A stretch of 7,484 nucleotides of DNA from Oscillospiraceae bacterium (GTDB lineage Bacteria; Bacillota; Clostridia; Oscillospirales; Ruminococcaceae), in contig DLVP01000027.1 of assembly GCA_003445125.1 (NCBI GenBank), forward strand, positions 1-7,484, given 5' to 3'. A program made the translations under genes and the position numbers. Below the pieces are notes generated by a model that worked only from the letters and a program-made list of their open reading frames with translations, had not been told where the DNA came from and ran no database searches. Shown in pieces: positions 1-6,543 of the stretch. Numbering within the stretch: position 1 is the first letter of the stretch; each line of letters opens with the position of its first letter.

Positions 1-799
1 ATCCGCCGTTTCCGTCCGTTTGCAAAATGTCCAGCGAAGCGTCCGTGAGATAATACGTAATCGTGTCCGCTTTGGCATTGAAGGCTTTGGATTTGGAGAA
101 AAATGTGCCGTAAAATCCGTCCGCGGTGCGGCTTTCGAGATCCTGCAAATCGACAGGGGTCAGATTCAGCTCATCACAAATTTCGAGGTAGGCACAATAT
201 GCCCCTTGGGTGGTCCAGTGGTGATCAGTGCGATAGTAAATATACTCGTCACTGTGTTCCTCCAGTACAGGGAAGAAATCCATAGTCGAGGAAATACCCG
301 CCTGCTCATAGGCTTTTGAAATGAGCGATTCCTGATCGAGCAAAGGTGCGCCGGAGGGAACCTTGTCTTTGAGAACGGCATAGGAATTGGGAATCAGTGC
401 GAAAGTGATTTTCAGGTTGTAGTTGTCATCGCAAAAAATGCGGACGGACTCCGTGTTTTTTGCCAACCGGCTCTCGTCATAAGAAGAGAGCTTTTCAAAC
501 ATATATCCGTCTTTCCCGTACAGCACCCCGTTGTTTTCCGTCTTTCCGAGGAGAGATTCCGTGAAGGATTTCACGGTAATCCACCCGTTACGGAAAAGAA
601 ATTGGTCGTTAATATAGGATTCGTAGTCTGTGGCAAATTCTCCGTTCAAAAGCGATTGGGCGGTCAGTGTCGGACGCTGTTGAAGTCCGGATTCAAATTC
701 GGTATCGGTTTTGTCCGGTGTCAGGCAGTCAGCAATGCTCACTGCGACGATAAAGAGCGCAAACAGGAGAAGCACCGGATATTTCAGAATCTTTTTCAC
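1..799 (-). CDS. DHHW family (AlgX/AlgJ-like) polysaccharide O-acetylation protein, 3' end outside window
   Basis: The first 266 residues are visible and the frame stays open to the left edge. The start is GTG at 799, chosen because GGAGGG (806-811) lies six bases before it; no better start exists. Residues 7-26 form one hydrophobic segment, a signal anchor that would place the rest outside the membrane. Residues 192-195 read DHHW inside TDHHWT, the family signature; in AlgX and AlgJ the matching Asp and His belong to the SGNH-like catalytic triad that transfers acetyl groups to polysaccharide. The stretch at 92-100 (VLYGKDGYM) fits the conserved strand before that domain. The serine motif expected nearer the C-terminus is beyond the window, so catalytic completeness cannot be judged. 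It lies 12 bp behind the MBOAT gene, matching the known AlgI/AlgX-type pairing. The acetylated polymer is unknown. The family call is firm; the substrate is not. Confidence 0.9.
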   Translation of the reverse strand, partial: MKKILKYPVLLLFALFIVAVSIADCLTPDKTDTEFESGLQQRPTLTAQSLLNGEFATDYESYINDQFLFRNGWITVKSFTESLLGKTENNGVLYGKDGYMFEKLSSYDESRLAKNTESVRIFCDDNYNLKITFALIPNSYAVLKDKVPSGAPLLDQESLISKAYEQAGISSTMDFFPVLEEHSDEYIYYRTDHHWTTQGAYCAYLEICDELNLTPVDLQDLESRTADGFYGTFFSKSKAFNAKADTITYYLTDASLDILQTDGNGG

Positions 800-811
800 G
801 GTCAACCCTCC

Positions 812-2179
812 TTAAAATCTGAAATACAGAAACGGGTTGTAGCTGGCATCCACCAGATACGCCACACACACTGCCAAAATGACGCCGCATACAAGCACGG
901 GGACAAGGCGAAGGTGTTCCAGCCGTTTGTACAGTTTTTCCGGAAGGGGTGTGGAAAACAGAATGCCAATCAGCAGAATAACCGCATAGTTGCGCAAATA
1001 GTACAGCCAGTCAAGCGAAAAATCAAACGCAAACATTCTTTGCAGGAACAGACCGAGCTGTGCCATGTCGGTGATCTGGAAAATCGCCCATCCGACGAGG
1101 ATGAGAAAAATCAGATAGATGTGGGAAAGGATTTTGTGCTTTTCTAAGAATTTGAGCAGAAATGCTTTTTCCAACACCAAAAACACGAAGAAATACAGCC
1201 CCCAAAGGATAAAATTCCATTCGGCACCGTGCCAGAATCCCGTCAACAGCCAGACAATGGCAATATTTCGGAGCTGTTTCGGGAGTCCTTTGCGGTTTCC
1301 GCCGAGCGGGATGTACACATAGTCCCGAAACCATGTGCCCATGGAAATGTGCCAACGCCGCCAGAATTCCGTGATGCTTTTGGAAATGTACGGATAATCG
1401 AAATTTTCGAGAAATTCAAAGCCGAACATTTTTCCAAGCCCGATTGCCATGTCCGAATAACCGGAAAAGTCAAAGTAAATCTGAAAAGCAAAAGCCAGAA
1501 TCCCCAGCCAAGCCGAAACCACGGTCTGTCCGCTTCCTTCGGAAACCGTGCTCCATAAAAGCCCGATGTTGTTGGCAAGCAGTACCTTCTTCCCGAGACC
1601 GCAGACAAAACGTCGGACGCCTTCTCCGAATCGGTCAAAGGAATGTGTGCGGTCGTCGATCTGATCGGCAATGGTCTGATAACGGACGATCGGTCCGGCA
1701 ATGAGCTGTGGGAAAAGCGTTACATACGCGCCGAAGGAAAGGATGTTTTTCTGTGCTTTGGCGTCACCGCGGTAGACATCGATCGTGTAGCTCATGGTCT
1801 GGAAGGTGTAGAAGGAAATGCCGATCGGCAGGGGAAGATTCAACAGCGGAAGACTGCTGCCGAAAAGGCGGTTTACCGTGCCGATCAAAAAATCTGCGTA
1901 TTTGAAAAGACACAGCAGGCTCAGATTCACGATCACCGAAACCATCAGGGTGATTTTTGCTTTGCCGGTTCCGCGATATTTTTCCACTGCCCGACCGCAG
2001 CAATAGTCCAGCACCGTGGAAAAAAGCATCAGTCCGACATAAATCGGTTCGCCCCAAGCATAAAACAGCAGACTGAAGAAAAACAGCACCGTGTTTTTCA
2101 GACATTTCGGGGAAAGGTAGTAAACCGTCAACACACAAGGCAAAAACAGGAGAAGAAACGTCATGCCCGAAAAGACCAT
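812..2179 (-). CDS. MBOAT family membrane O-acyltransferase (AlgI/DltB-like)
   Basis: 455 residues, normal length for the AlgI/PatA branch of membrane-bound O-acyltransferases. It is a polytopic membrane protein beginning with the typical MVFSxxTFLLLFLP opening. Visible family motifs are AGPIVRY (161-167), YFDFSGYSDMAIG (235-247), FWRRWHISMGTWFRDYVYIPLGG (272-294, His277) and FWHGAEWNFILWG (315-327). His317 matches the invariant histidine required in AlgI and DltB. Such proteins move acyl groups, usually acetyl, from a cytoplasmic donor to an acceptor outside; with a DHHW partner the end product is normally O-acetylated polysaccharide. ATG at 2179 is preceded by GGAGG (2186-2190), which lies inside the last codons of the upstream lipoprotein gene, two bases after whose stop this gene begins, so translation is probably coupled. 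A DltB role is less likely because no dltA, dltC or dltD-like gene is adjacent. Confidence 0.95.
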   Translation of the reverse strand: MVFSGMTFLLLFLPCVLTVYYLSPKCLKNTVLFFFSLLFYAWGEPIYVGLMLFSTVLDYCCGRAVEKYRGTGKAKITLMVSVIVNLSLLCLFKYADFLIGTVNRLFGSSLPLLNLPLPIGISFYTFQTMSYTIDVYRGDAKAQKNILSFGAYVTLFPQLIAGPIVRYQTIADQIDDRTHSFDRFGEGVRRFVCGLGKKVLLANNIGLLWSTVSEGSGQTVVSAWLGILAFAFQIYFDFSGYSDMAIGLGKMFGFEFLENFDYPYISKSITEFWRRWHISMGTWFRDYVYIPLGGNRKGLPKQLRNIAIVWLLTGFWHGAEWNFILWGLYFFVFLVLEKAFLLKFLEKHKILSHIYLIFLILVGWAIFQITDMAQLGLFLQRMFAFDFSLDWLYYLRNYAVILLIGILFSTPLPEKLYKRLEHLRLVPVLVCGVILAVCVAYLVDASYNPFLYFRF

Positions 2180-2181
2180 AA

Positions 2182-2838
2182 TCAGCCTCCGACAATCGGC
2201 GTGTCGTCGTCATCGGGAACAATCAGACCGCCTTTGTTCTCGCTTTCTTCGGGAACGATTGCCGCGTTTTCCGGAAGAGTGCCGAAGATGCTTTTGATTG
2301 CCTCGTCAATTTTTGCGTACTCTGTCAATGCCAGCTTGGCTTCTTCCTCGGTGTCCTCGCCTTCATAGCTTGCGCCGGCGATCACATAGATTACATAGTT
2401 GCCGCTTTGGTAGATTCTTCCGTTCAGTACCTTGGCGGTGCCGAAGGGGTATTGGCGGATATAGCTGACCATTTGCGCAAAATTGGTGTTCAGCGTGTTC
2501 ACCGCTTCCGCTGCGTAGCCGTCCCGAACCTTCAGAACGATGACCGTGTCGGGATTGACGCTGGAAATAACATTCTGCTTGGCAACATAGCTTTCTATTT
2601 TTGACAGATCCAACCCGATGCTGTTTTGCAGCCAGCTTTCCTCAATATCCGTGTTGCAAAGATAATGATCCGCACCGACGGCATCGGCAATTTTCTTTTC
2701 GATTTCCGCAGGCGTTGCCGTGACAGCGGCAGGGGAGGAATTTCCGCTGCTGTCGGTTTGGGAACTGTTATTTTTGCCGCAAGAGGCAAAACTGATAGCG
2801 ATAACCAGGGACAACAAAATGAAAGCAATTCTTTTCAT
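2182..2838 (-). CDS. DUF4358 domain lipoprotein
   Basis: 218 residues. An upstream in-frame ATG at 2859 exists, but the start at 2838 is preferred because AAAGGAG (2847-2853) sits eight bases before it and the product then opens with a clean lipoprotein signal: basic MKR, hydrophobic core, lipobox FASC with Cys20. A Ser/Thr/Ala-rich linker follows to about residue 47. Residues about 55-165 fit DUF4358 as I know it: an IEESW-like opening, a strand VIVLKVRDGY, a helix counting residues along the chain, and a late strand YVIYVIAG. The C-terminal tail ends in an Asp-rich stretch (PDDDDTPIVGG). It should be anchored on the outer face of the membrane. The molecular function is unknown. Being first in an operon with MBOAT and DHHW genes suggests a part in the same surface acetylation process, which is inference from context only. 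Confidence 0.88.
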   Translation of the reverse strand: MKRIAFILLSLVIAISFASCGKNNSSQTDSSGNSSPAAVTATPAEIEKKIADAVGADHYLCNTDIEESWLQNSIGLDLSKIESYVAKQNVISSVNPDTVIVLKVRDGYAAEAVNTLNTNFAQMVSYIRQYPFGTAKVLNGRIYQSGNYVIYVIAGASYEGEDTEEEAKLALTEYAKIDEAIKSIFGTLPENAAIVPEESENKGGLIVPDDDDTPIVGG

Positions 2839-2846
2839 GTTCAATA

Positions 2847-2922
2847 CTCCTTTAATCATGCATTTTCTGTAAGAAGCGCGCGGCTTTGCTCGTACGCTGC
2901 ATGACCGCTTTTTTGCGCTTCT
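2847..2922 (-). promoter_or_regulatory. Candidate structured 5' leader of the DUF4358-MBOAT-DHHW operon
   Basis: In the untranslated stretch before the DUF4358 gene, AGAAGCGC and its exact complement (2915-2922 and 2872-2879) form an 8-bp stem. After a six-A bulge on one side (2909-2914) it continues as four more pairs (2905-2908 with 2880-2883). The loop segment 2898-2904 is also exactly complementary over seven bases to 2856-2862, which lies three bases from the AAAGGAG ribosome site (2847-2853). That geometry would allow a pseudoknot next to the ribosome site. No known riboswitch class is recognised, and the pairing could be chance. I see no convincing -35/-10 pair; a weak TATACA at 2922-2927 is the best -10. 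Confidence 0.3.
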
Positions 2923-2944
2923 GTATAGATAACGATCGGGAAAG

Positions 2945-2989
2945 AAAAAATGTCGGAAGAATTTTTAAAAATTCTTCCGACATTTTTTT
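2945..2989 (-). terminator. Rho-independent terminator after the anti-sigma gene, symmetric
   Basis: A perfect 44-bp inverted repeat (2945-2988): A6, then a 32-bp palindrome (2951-2982) with arms TGTCGGAAGAATTTTT and its complement, then T6. It starts 13 bases after the stop of the gene ending at 3002. Read on the minus strand it gives a long hairpin followed by six U's; read on the plus strand it also works, with seven T's. Its job here is most simply to end the sigma/anti-sigma transcript before the DUF4358 operon. Confidence 0.88.
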
Positions 2990-3001
2990 CTGCTGCTCTC
3001 A

Positions 3002-3622
3002 TCAATTCATGGCGTTGTAAATCGCCCGCACCGATTCGCGGTCGGCGCCGTCCGTGGAGTAGAGACAATACTTCACCTTTCCGTGTGACCAGCGGATCAT
3101 TTCATAAGAAGAAAAATCGGTCTGCACCGTGACAAGAACGGCGTTGTTTTCTTCGTCGATGAGTTCGGCTGAAAGCTCTTTTCCGTAAATACCGTAAAAA
3201 TCCTCGCTTTGCACCGATGCACGGGCAAGAAAGCAAAAGCCGTTCATTTGAAACTCAACCTGCGCAATTTCCCCGTCAATAACGGCATAAGACACATTTT
3301 CCGCACTGCTCGGGGCGTCCAGGGTGATTCCGAGCTTGTGAAATTCGTCGGCATTTTCCGCTTCGACAAACGGATTGCCGCCCTGCACGCCGCTTTCGTC
3401 CGGAATGTTCGGTACGCGGTTGGGGAGAAAACGCGTAATCCCGAAAACAATCAGACAAAGGCACGCGGCGATTGGCAGAAGATACTTTGCCAAGGAAATC
3501 GGCTGCCGCTCGGAAGCGGTCGGCTGTGCCGCTTTTTTGAGGATATTGCGGTACATCCGCTGTTTGGCGCCTTCCGAAGGTTCCACGCGGTCAATCGCGT
3601 CACGGATTTTCTTTTCGTTCAC
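3002..3622 (-). CDS. Probable membrane anti-sigma factor paired with the ECF sigma gene
   Basis: 206 residues, starting at GTG 3622. The GTG overlaps the sigma gene's TGA by four bases (GTGA), with GGAG about ten bases upstream, so the two are translationally coupled. Layout: a charged N-terminal cytoplasmic part (1-43) with a short helix IRDAIDRVEPSEGAKQRMYRNILKK as in clostridial anti-sigma proteins, one membrane helix at about 44-66, and an extracellular domain of about 140 residues ending EMIRWSHGKVKYCLYSTDG...AIYNAM. That last part resembles DUF4367-type sensor domains (Trp plus a strand followed by a helix), but this is only a weak likeness. I see no zinc-binding HxxxCxxC anti-sigma motif. 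It is expected to hold the sigma factor at the membrane until a signal outside is sensed; the signal is unknown. The anti-sigma role rests mainly on gene pairing and topology. Confidence 0.78.
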   Translation of the reverse strand: MNEKKIRDAIDRVEPSEGAKQRMYRNILKKAAQPTASERQPISLAKYLLPIAACLCLIVFGITRFLPNRVPNIPDESGVQGGNPFVEAENADEFHKLGITLDAPSSAENVSYAVIDGEIAQVEFQMNGFCFLARASVQSEDFYGIYGKELSAELIDEENNAVLVTVQTDFSSYEMIRWSHGKVKYCLYSTDGADRESVRAIYNAMN

Positions 3623-4113
3623 AGCTCAACATCTCCTATCTGCCGCCGCAGACATTCCCGCGCTTCCCGCAGATGATTGCGGACAGTGGAGGGCGGCTTT
3701 TTTAACATAGCGGCGATTTCTTCGGTTTTATAGTCCATGTAATAATACAGGTAAATCACGTCTTTGTATTTTACGGGCAGCCGCTTCACCGCTTCGAGAG
3801 TTTCATCAAAGGACGCGGCATTTTCGTCGGGAATTTCGACAGCTTCGTCTATCGCGGTAACCTGCCGTCTCCACCAGTGCTTCAAGCGATCCTTGCAAAG
3901 ATTGATGGCGGTTACCGTCAGCCACTTTTTCTCATGTGTTTCGTCCTGAAAAACGAAATCGCCCGTCAGAACCTTGACAAATACATCTTCGGTGCAGTCC
4001 TCCGCTTCGGCTTGGTTTTTCATATAAATAAAGCAGAGCCGATATACCAATCGGTAGTTTCGTTCATAGAACGCTTCAAATTGTTTTTCGGAATGCGGCA
4101 GGGATTCCGACAT
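3619..4113 (-). CDS. ECF-type RNA polymerase sigma factor (sigma-70 family)
   Basis: 164 residues from ATG 4113, chosen because AGGAGG (4121-4126) lies seven bases upstream; a longer in-frame start exists at 4143 but lacks that support. Residues 12-80 are sigma region 2 (FEAFYERNYRLVYRLCFIYMKN...AEDCTEDVFVKVL...WLTVTAINLCKDRLKH), which binds core polymerase and the -10 element. A short acidic linker follows (about 88-104). Residues about 108-156 are region 4 (VKRLPVKYKDVIYLYYYMDYKTEEIAAMLKKPPSTVRNHLREARECLR) with the helix-turn-helix that reads the -35. There is no region 1 or 3, as expected for an ECF sigma. Its C-terminus overlaps the anti-sigma start. It follows the small membrane protein gene by 53 bp with no terminator visible between, so it is probably co-transcribed with it. 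No autoregulatory ECF promoter could be identified with confidence. Targets unknown. Confidence 0.93.
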   Translation of the reverse strand: MSESLPHSEKQFEAFYERNYRLVYRLCFIYMKNQAEAEDCTEDVFVKVLTGDFVFQDETHEKKWLTVTAINLCKDRLKHWWRRQVTAIDEAVEIPDENAASFDETLEAVKRLPVKYKDVIYLYYYMDYKTEEIAAMLKKPPSTVRNHLREARECLRRQIGDVEL

Positions 4114-4166
4114 GAGGATTCCTCCTGTCTGTATAACGATCAAACGGTGCGTTTTGTCGGAGAAAA

Positions 4167-4688
4167 TTATTTTTTTATATAAGGAACGGAAAACGGCGTC
4201 TCCGAGACCGACGGAATCAGAAGCTCCAGATCCCCGTTCCGGAAGGTCAGCATGTAACTGTCCGCGGAAGAACTTCCGACTTTTTCAATGAGCGAAGCCT
4301 GCAAAAGGCGGGCGGTGCAAAGGGACGTTTTCTGATAAACCGAAACGGAAGCGGAGATTCCCGCCTGTCTTTCCTGCACGACAAACGTGTAGCTGCCGTT
4401 TTCAAAGGAATAACAGGCAAAGCGGGAGCGAACGCCGAGCTGAAGAACGCTCAGAGGAAGGAGCAGGACAAGCGCCGCCAGCACAGCAAACCGCTTGCTT
4501 TTTTTTGCACGCAGACTCATCACCAACGCGCCGGTCAGACAGCCGATCCAGAGAAAAGAGAGCATCCAAAGAAGGTATCCCGGGTCAAAAACGATCGGGT
4601 ATATATAAATATGAAAGATGTTCAGCATGGAAAGCACGGCGGCAAAAACAAAAAAGACCGCCGAAAGCGAAAACAACACTTTTTTCAT
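4167..4688 (-). CDS. Small membrane protein with three predicted helices and an outside C-terminal domain
   Basis: 173 residues from ATG 4688, chosen because GAGGAG (4693-4698) lies four bases upstream and a SigA promoter sits just before it; longer in-frame starts would run into the divergent gene. Hydrophobic segments at about 3-28, 38-59 and 66-86 are followed by an 85-residue soluble domain, which would lie outside if the N-terminus is inside. That domain opens FACYSFENGSYTFVVQERQ and has YQKTSLCTARLL later. I have seen a similar 'dG-HTIVVEE...YQK' pattern in small Firmicute membrane proteins of unknown function, so it may be a shared fold. No enzyme motif is visible. It heads the likely operon with the ECF sigma and anti-sigma genes, which suggests a sensory or accessory role, but that is inference. 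I do not recognise a named family. Confidence 0.75.
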   Translation of the reverse strand: MKKVLFSLSAVFFVFAAVLSMLNIFHIYIYPIVFDPGYLLWMLSFLWIGCLTGALVMSLRAKKSKRFAVLAALVLLLPLSVLQLGVRSRFACYSFENGSYTFVVQERQAGISASVSVYQKTSLCTARLLQASLIEKVGSSSADSYMLTFRNGDLELLIPSVSETPFSVPYIKK

Positions 4689-4710
4689 AAAACTCCTCAC
4701 TTTCGATAAC

Positions 4711-4739
4711 AGTATAACTGATTTCAAGGAAAATAGCAA
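4711..4739 (-). promoter_or_regulatory. SigA-type promoter for the membrane protein-sigma-anti-sigma unit
   Basis: On the minus strand, -35 TTGCTA (4739-4734), a 17-base spacer and -10 TATACT (4716-4711). Transcription would start near 4704, giving a leader of about 16 bases before the ATG at 4688. The -10 matches consensus at five of six positions and the -35 at four. Confidence 0.75.
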
Positions 4740-4745
4740 CCGTGC

Positions 4746-4774
4746 TTGACACGGAAAAAGAAAAAAGTTACAAT
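4746..4774 (+). promoter_or_regulatory. Consensus SigA promoter for the SGNH lipoprotein
   Basis: A perfect -35 TTGACA (4746-4751), exactly 17 bases, then -10 TACAAT (4769-4774, five of six). The start point would be near 4781, leaving a short leader that carries AGAGGG (4785-4790) six bases before the ATG at 4797. Because the TTG of the -35 is in frame with the gene, it could be mistaken for a start codon. Its -35 is only six bases from the -35 of the divergent promoter. Confidence 0.88.
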
Positions 4775-4796
4775 GAAACCGAAAAGAGGGATGTGC

Positions 4797-6446
4797 ATGA
4801 AAAATACAGGAAAACGCCTGGCGGCACTTTTGCTTGCCGTGAGCCTCCTCGCCGCCTGCAATCACGATGCGGAAAGTTCAGGTACGGCATCGGGCAGCAC
4901 GGACGGTTCTTCAACCGCGGTGTCGGAAAATACGGAAAGCTCCGGAACATCGGTAACGGTGAAGGTCAGTGCGCTGGCGGAAAAGGAAGTCGCCGAGGGA
5001 ATTACCTACGAAAAGAAAAACGAACACGGAAAAACCGTGCGCATCATGCCGATGGGCGATTCGCTCACCGAAGGACACTTTGACCCAAGCGCCTATCGGT
5101 ATGTGCTGTTTGAATATCTGTATTTTGCCAATGTGGACTTTGAGTTTGTCGGACCGCAGTACAACCGCGATGCGCGCCTTCCGGAAAAATACCGCCATCA
5201 CGCGGGATATGGCGGTATCACGATTGAAGGAATGTATACCCGTTTGGACGATATTCTGCCGACGTATACTCCCGATGTGATTCTGCTGGATCTCGGCTGC
5301 AATATCAGCCAAGCGGAGGGCGGCAAGAGTGCACAGACCGAACAGATGAAAAAACTGCTGACGAAAATCTACGAGCTGCTTCCCGATGTGACCGTGTATG
5401 TCGGTGCCGTTCCACAAGGACGCTGGGAGGAAAACGCTCCGAAAAATCTTCCGCTCAACGCCGCACTGCCGGATATCTGCGAGCAGTTCAAAGCGGAGGG
5501 AAAGAAAATCTCCTATGTGCCGATCAACGAGAATCCTCTGGACGAAAACGACTATACCTCTGAGGACGGCACGCACCCGCTTCATACCGGAGATCGCAAG
5601 TTTGCGCAGCTCTGGTATGCTCACACAGTCAATGACCTGCTGCGCATGAACGACGAGGCGGTCGGCGAAGCGGACAGTACGGCAATCGCGGTGGAAAGCG
5701 TGACGTTGGATCAGACGGCAATCAGCCTGCCGCGCCGCCGCCAGAAAACGCTACGGGCAACGGTCGCTCCGTCCGCGGCGACGATTCCTACGGTCATCTG
5801 GACGACCGCTGACGAAAAGATCGCGACGGTGGATCGGTATTCGGGACTGGTCACTGCGGTGAAAAACGGCACAACGACGGTGTATGCCACTTCGCTGCAG
5901 GGAGAAAAAGTTGCTTCCTGCGAGGTGATGGTAACCGATGCGGAAAAGAACACTTCGTATGACAAATTGCTGGATGAATTTTTCCTTGACCTCAGCGCGT
6001 GGGACGGTCCGGAAAGCTATCTGAGCGCCAAGAGAAAACTGGACGTCAACGGAACGGCAAAATACGAGACCAAAGAATCCTACGATCTCGGCGGCGAGTA
6101 CGAGGTTTCCGTGTATTTAAACGTCTGGGGCACCGGTCCGGACGACAGCTGTTTTTCCGTGAACGTCGGCGATCTGCAGCTGCGGCTGGAGTCGCATACG
6201 GAAACCGTGGAGCTTCGGAAGGGAACGCAGATTCTCGGACGGGTGGAAAACTTCCCGGTCAACGGATGGAAGTTGGAGCTGTTTGCCGTCAACGTGCAGG
6301 GAAATCACGTGAAGGTGTTCCGCGGAAATGAACTGGTGATCGATACGGAGACGGAAATGTCGCCGCTTTCCGGGAAGATTTCCTTTGAAAATCAAGGCGC
6401 GAGAGCGGCAGTGCGCGTATTCCAGATTCTGAAAAACAGAATGTAA
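4797..6446 (+). CDS. Secreted lipoprotein: CE3-like SGNH esterase + Big_2 + C-terminal beta-sandwich-like domain
   Basis: 549 residues from ATG 4797; an ATG at 4791 is too close to AGAGGG (4785-4790), and TTG 4746 is the promoter. The signal peptide ends in lipobox LAAC (Cys21), followed by a Ser/Thr/Gly linker (22-55). The SGNH domain (about 80-285) shows MPMGDSLTEG with Ser89, HHAGYGG with Gly140, LGCN with Asn169, and DGTHP with Asp257 and His260, so all four blocks and the triad are present. The MPMGDSLTEG and HxGxxG pattern resembles CE3 acetyl-xylan esterases. A Big_2 (Ig-like) domain covers about 297-381 (VTLDQTAISL...VIWTTADEKIATVD..GLVTAVKNGTTTVYA). Residues about 392-547 look like a concanavalin-type or DUF1080-like beta-sandwich (VKVFRGNELVIDT...LSGKISFENQG), possibly carbohydrate-binding. 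The likely job is removing acetyl groups from a glycan at the cell surface; the substrate is unknown. Single-gene transcript with its own promoter and terminator. Confidence 0.9.
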   Translation: MKNTGKRLAALLLAVSLLAACNHDAESSGTASGSTDGSSTAVSENTESSGTSVTVKVSALAEKEVAEGITYEKKNEHGKTVRIMPMGDSLTEGHFDPSAYRYVLFEYLYFANVDFEFVGPQYNRDARLPEKYRHHAGYGGITIEGMYTRLDDILPTYTPDVILLDLGCNISQAEGGKSAQTEQMKKLLTKIYELLPDVTVYVGAVPQGRWEENAPKNLPLNAALPDICEQFKAEGKKISYVPINENPLDENDYTSEDGTHPLHTGDRKFAQLWYAHTVNDLLRMNDEAVGEADSTAIAVESVTLDQTAISLPRRRQKTLRATVAPSAATIPTVIWTTADEKIATVDRYSGLVTAVKNGTTTVYATSLQGEKVASCEVMVTDAEKNTSYDKLLDEFFLDLSAWDGPESYLSAKRKLDVNGTAKYETKESYDLGGEYEVSVYLNVWGTGPDDSCFSVNVGDLQLRLESHTETVELRKGTQILGRVENFPVNGWKLELFAVNVQGNHVKVFRGNELVIDTETEMSPLSGKISFENQGARAAVRVFQILKNRM

Positions 6447-6453
6447 AGTGAAA

Positions 6454-6484
6454 CGGGCGGCGGAAAAATTCCGCCGCCCGCTTT
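6454..6484 (+). terminator. Rho-independent terminator of the SGNH lipoprotein gene
   Basis: A 12-bp perfect stem, CGGGCGGCGGAA (6454-6465) with its complement (6469-6480), loop AAA, followed by CTTTT. It begins eight bases after the stop codon. The T tract is short but the stem is very GC-rich. Confidence 0.8.
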
Positions 6485-6503
6485 TGAATTTGAAAAGACA
6501 GAC

Positions 6504-6537
6504 AAAAATGTGCGCCCGCAGAATCTGCGGGCGCACA
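6504..6537 (-). terminator. Rho-independent terminator of the glycyl-tRNA synthetase gene
   Basis: A perfect stem of 13 bp, TGTGCGCCCGCAG (6509-6521) with its complement (6525-6537), around a three-base loop. On the minus strand it is followed by five U's (6508-6504). It starts seven bases after the stop of the tRNA synthetase gene. It lies about 20 bp from the opposing terminator, so the two convergent genes are insulated from each other. Confidence 0.85.
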
Positions 6538-6543
6538 AAAAAT

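Noticed and set aside
602..2368. Several plus-strand open frames opposite the MBOAT and DUF4358 genes
   Set aside because: All are antisense to well-supported genes, Gln/Arg/Lys-rich, and without start signals.
2856..3068. 70-codon minus-strand frame ending just before the DUF4358 gene
   Set aside because: It reads through the terminator palindrome and the anti-sigma gene in another frame. Its tail looks somewhat protein-like, so a gene remnant cannot be fully excluded, but nothing supports it.
4114..4166. Own promoter for the ECF sigma gene (TATACA at 4127-4132)
   Set aside because: The -10-like sequence would put the start point inside the ribosome site, and no convincing -35 or ECF-type element with proper spacing was found.
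4746..4796. TTG start at 4746 giving a 17-residue longer SGNH protein
   Set aside because: That TTG is the first half of a perfect TTGACA -35 box with a correctly spaced TACAAT; the extension is Lys-rich and spoils the lipoprotein signal.
4689..4865. Longer N-terminus for the small membrane protein
   Set aside because: It would overlap the divergent gene's signal-peptide region and both promoters; the ATG at 4688 has a good ribosome site.
4911..5624. 237-codon open frame on the minus strand inside the SGNH gene
   Set aside because: It is antisense to a clearly conserved catalytic domain, shows no recognisable domain or ribosome site, and is a codon-bias shadow.
6447..6543. Small RNA gene between the two convergent genes
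   Set aside because: The two GC-rich hairpins are fully explained as opposing terminators.
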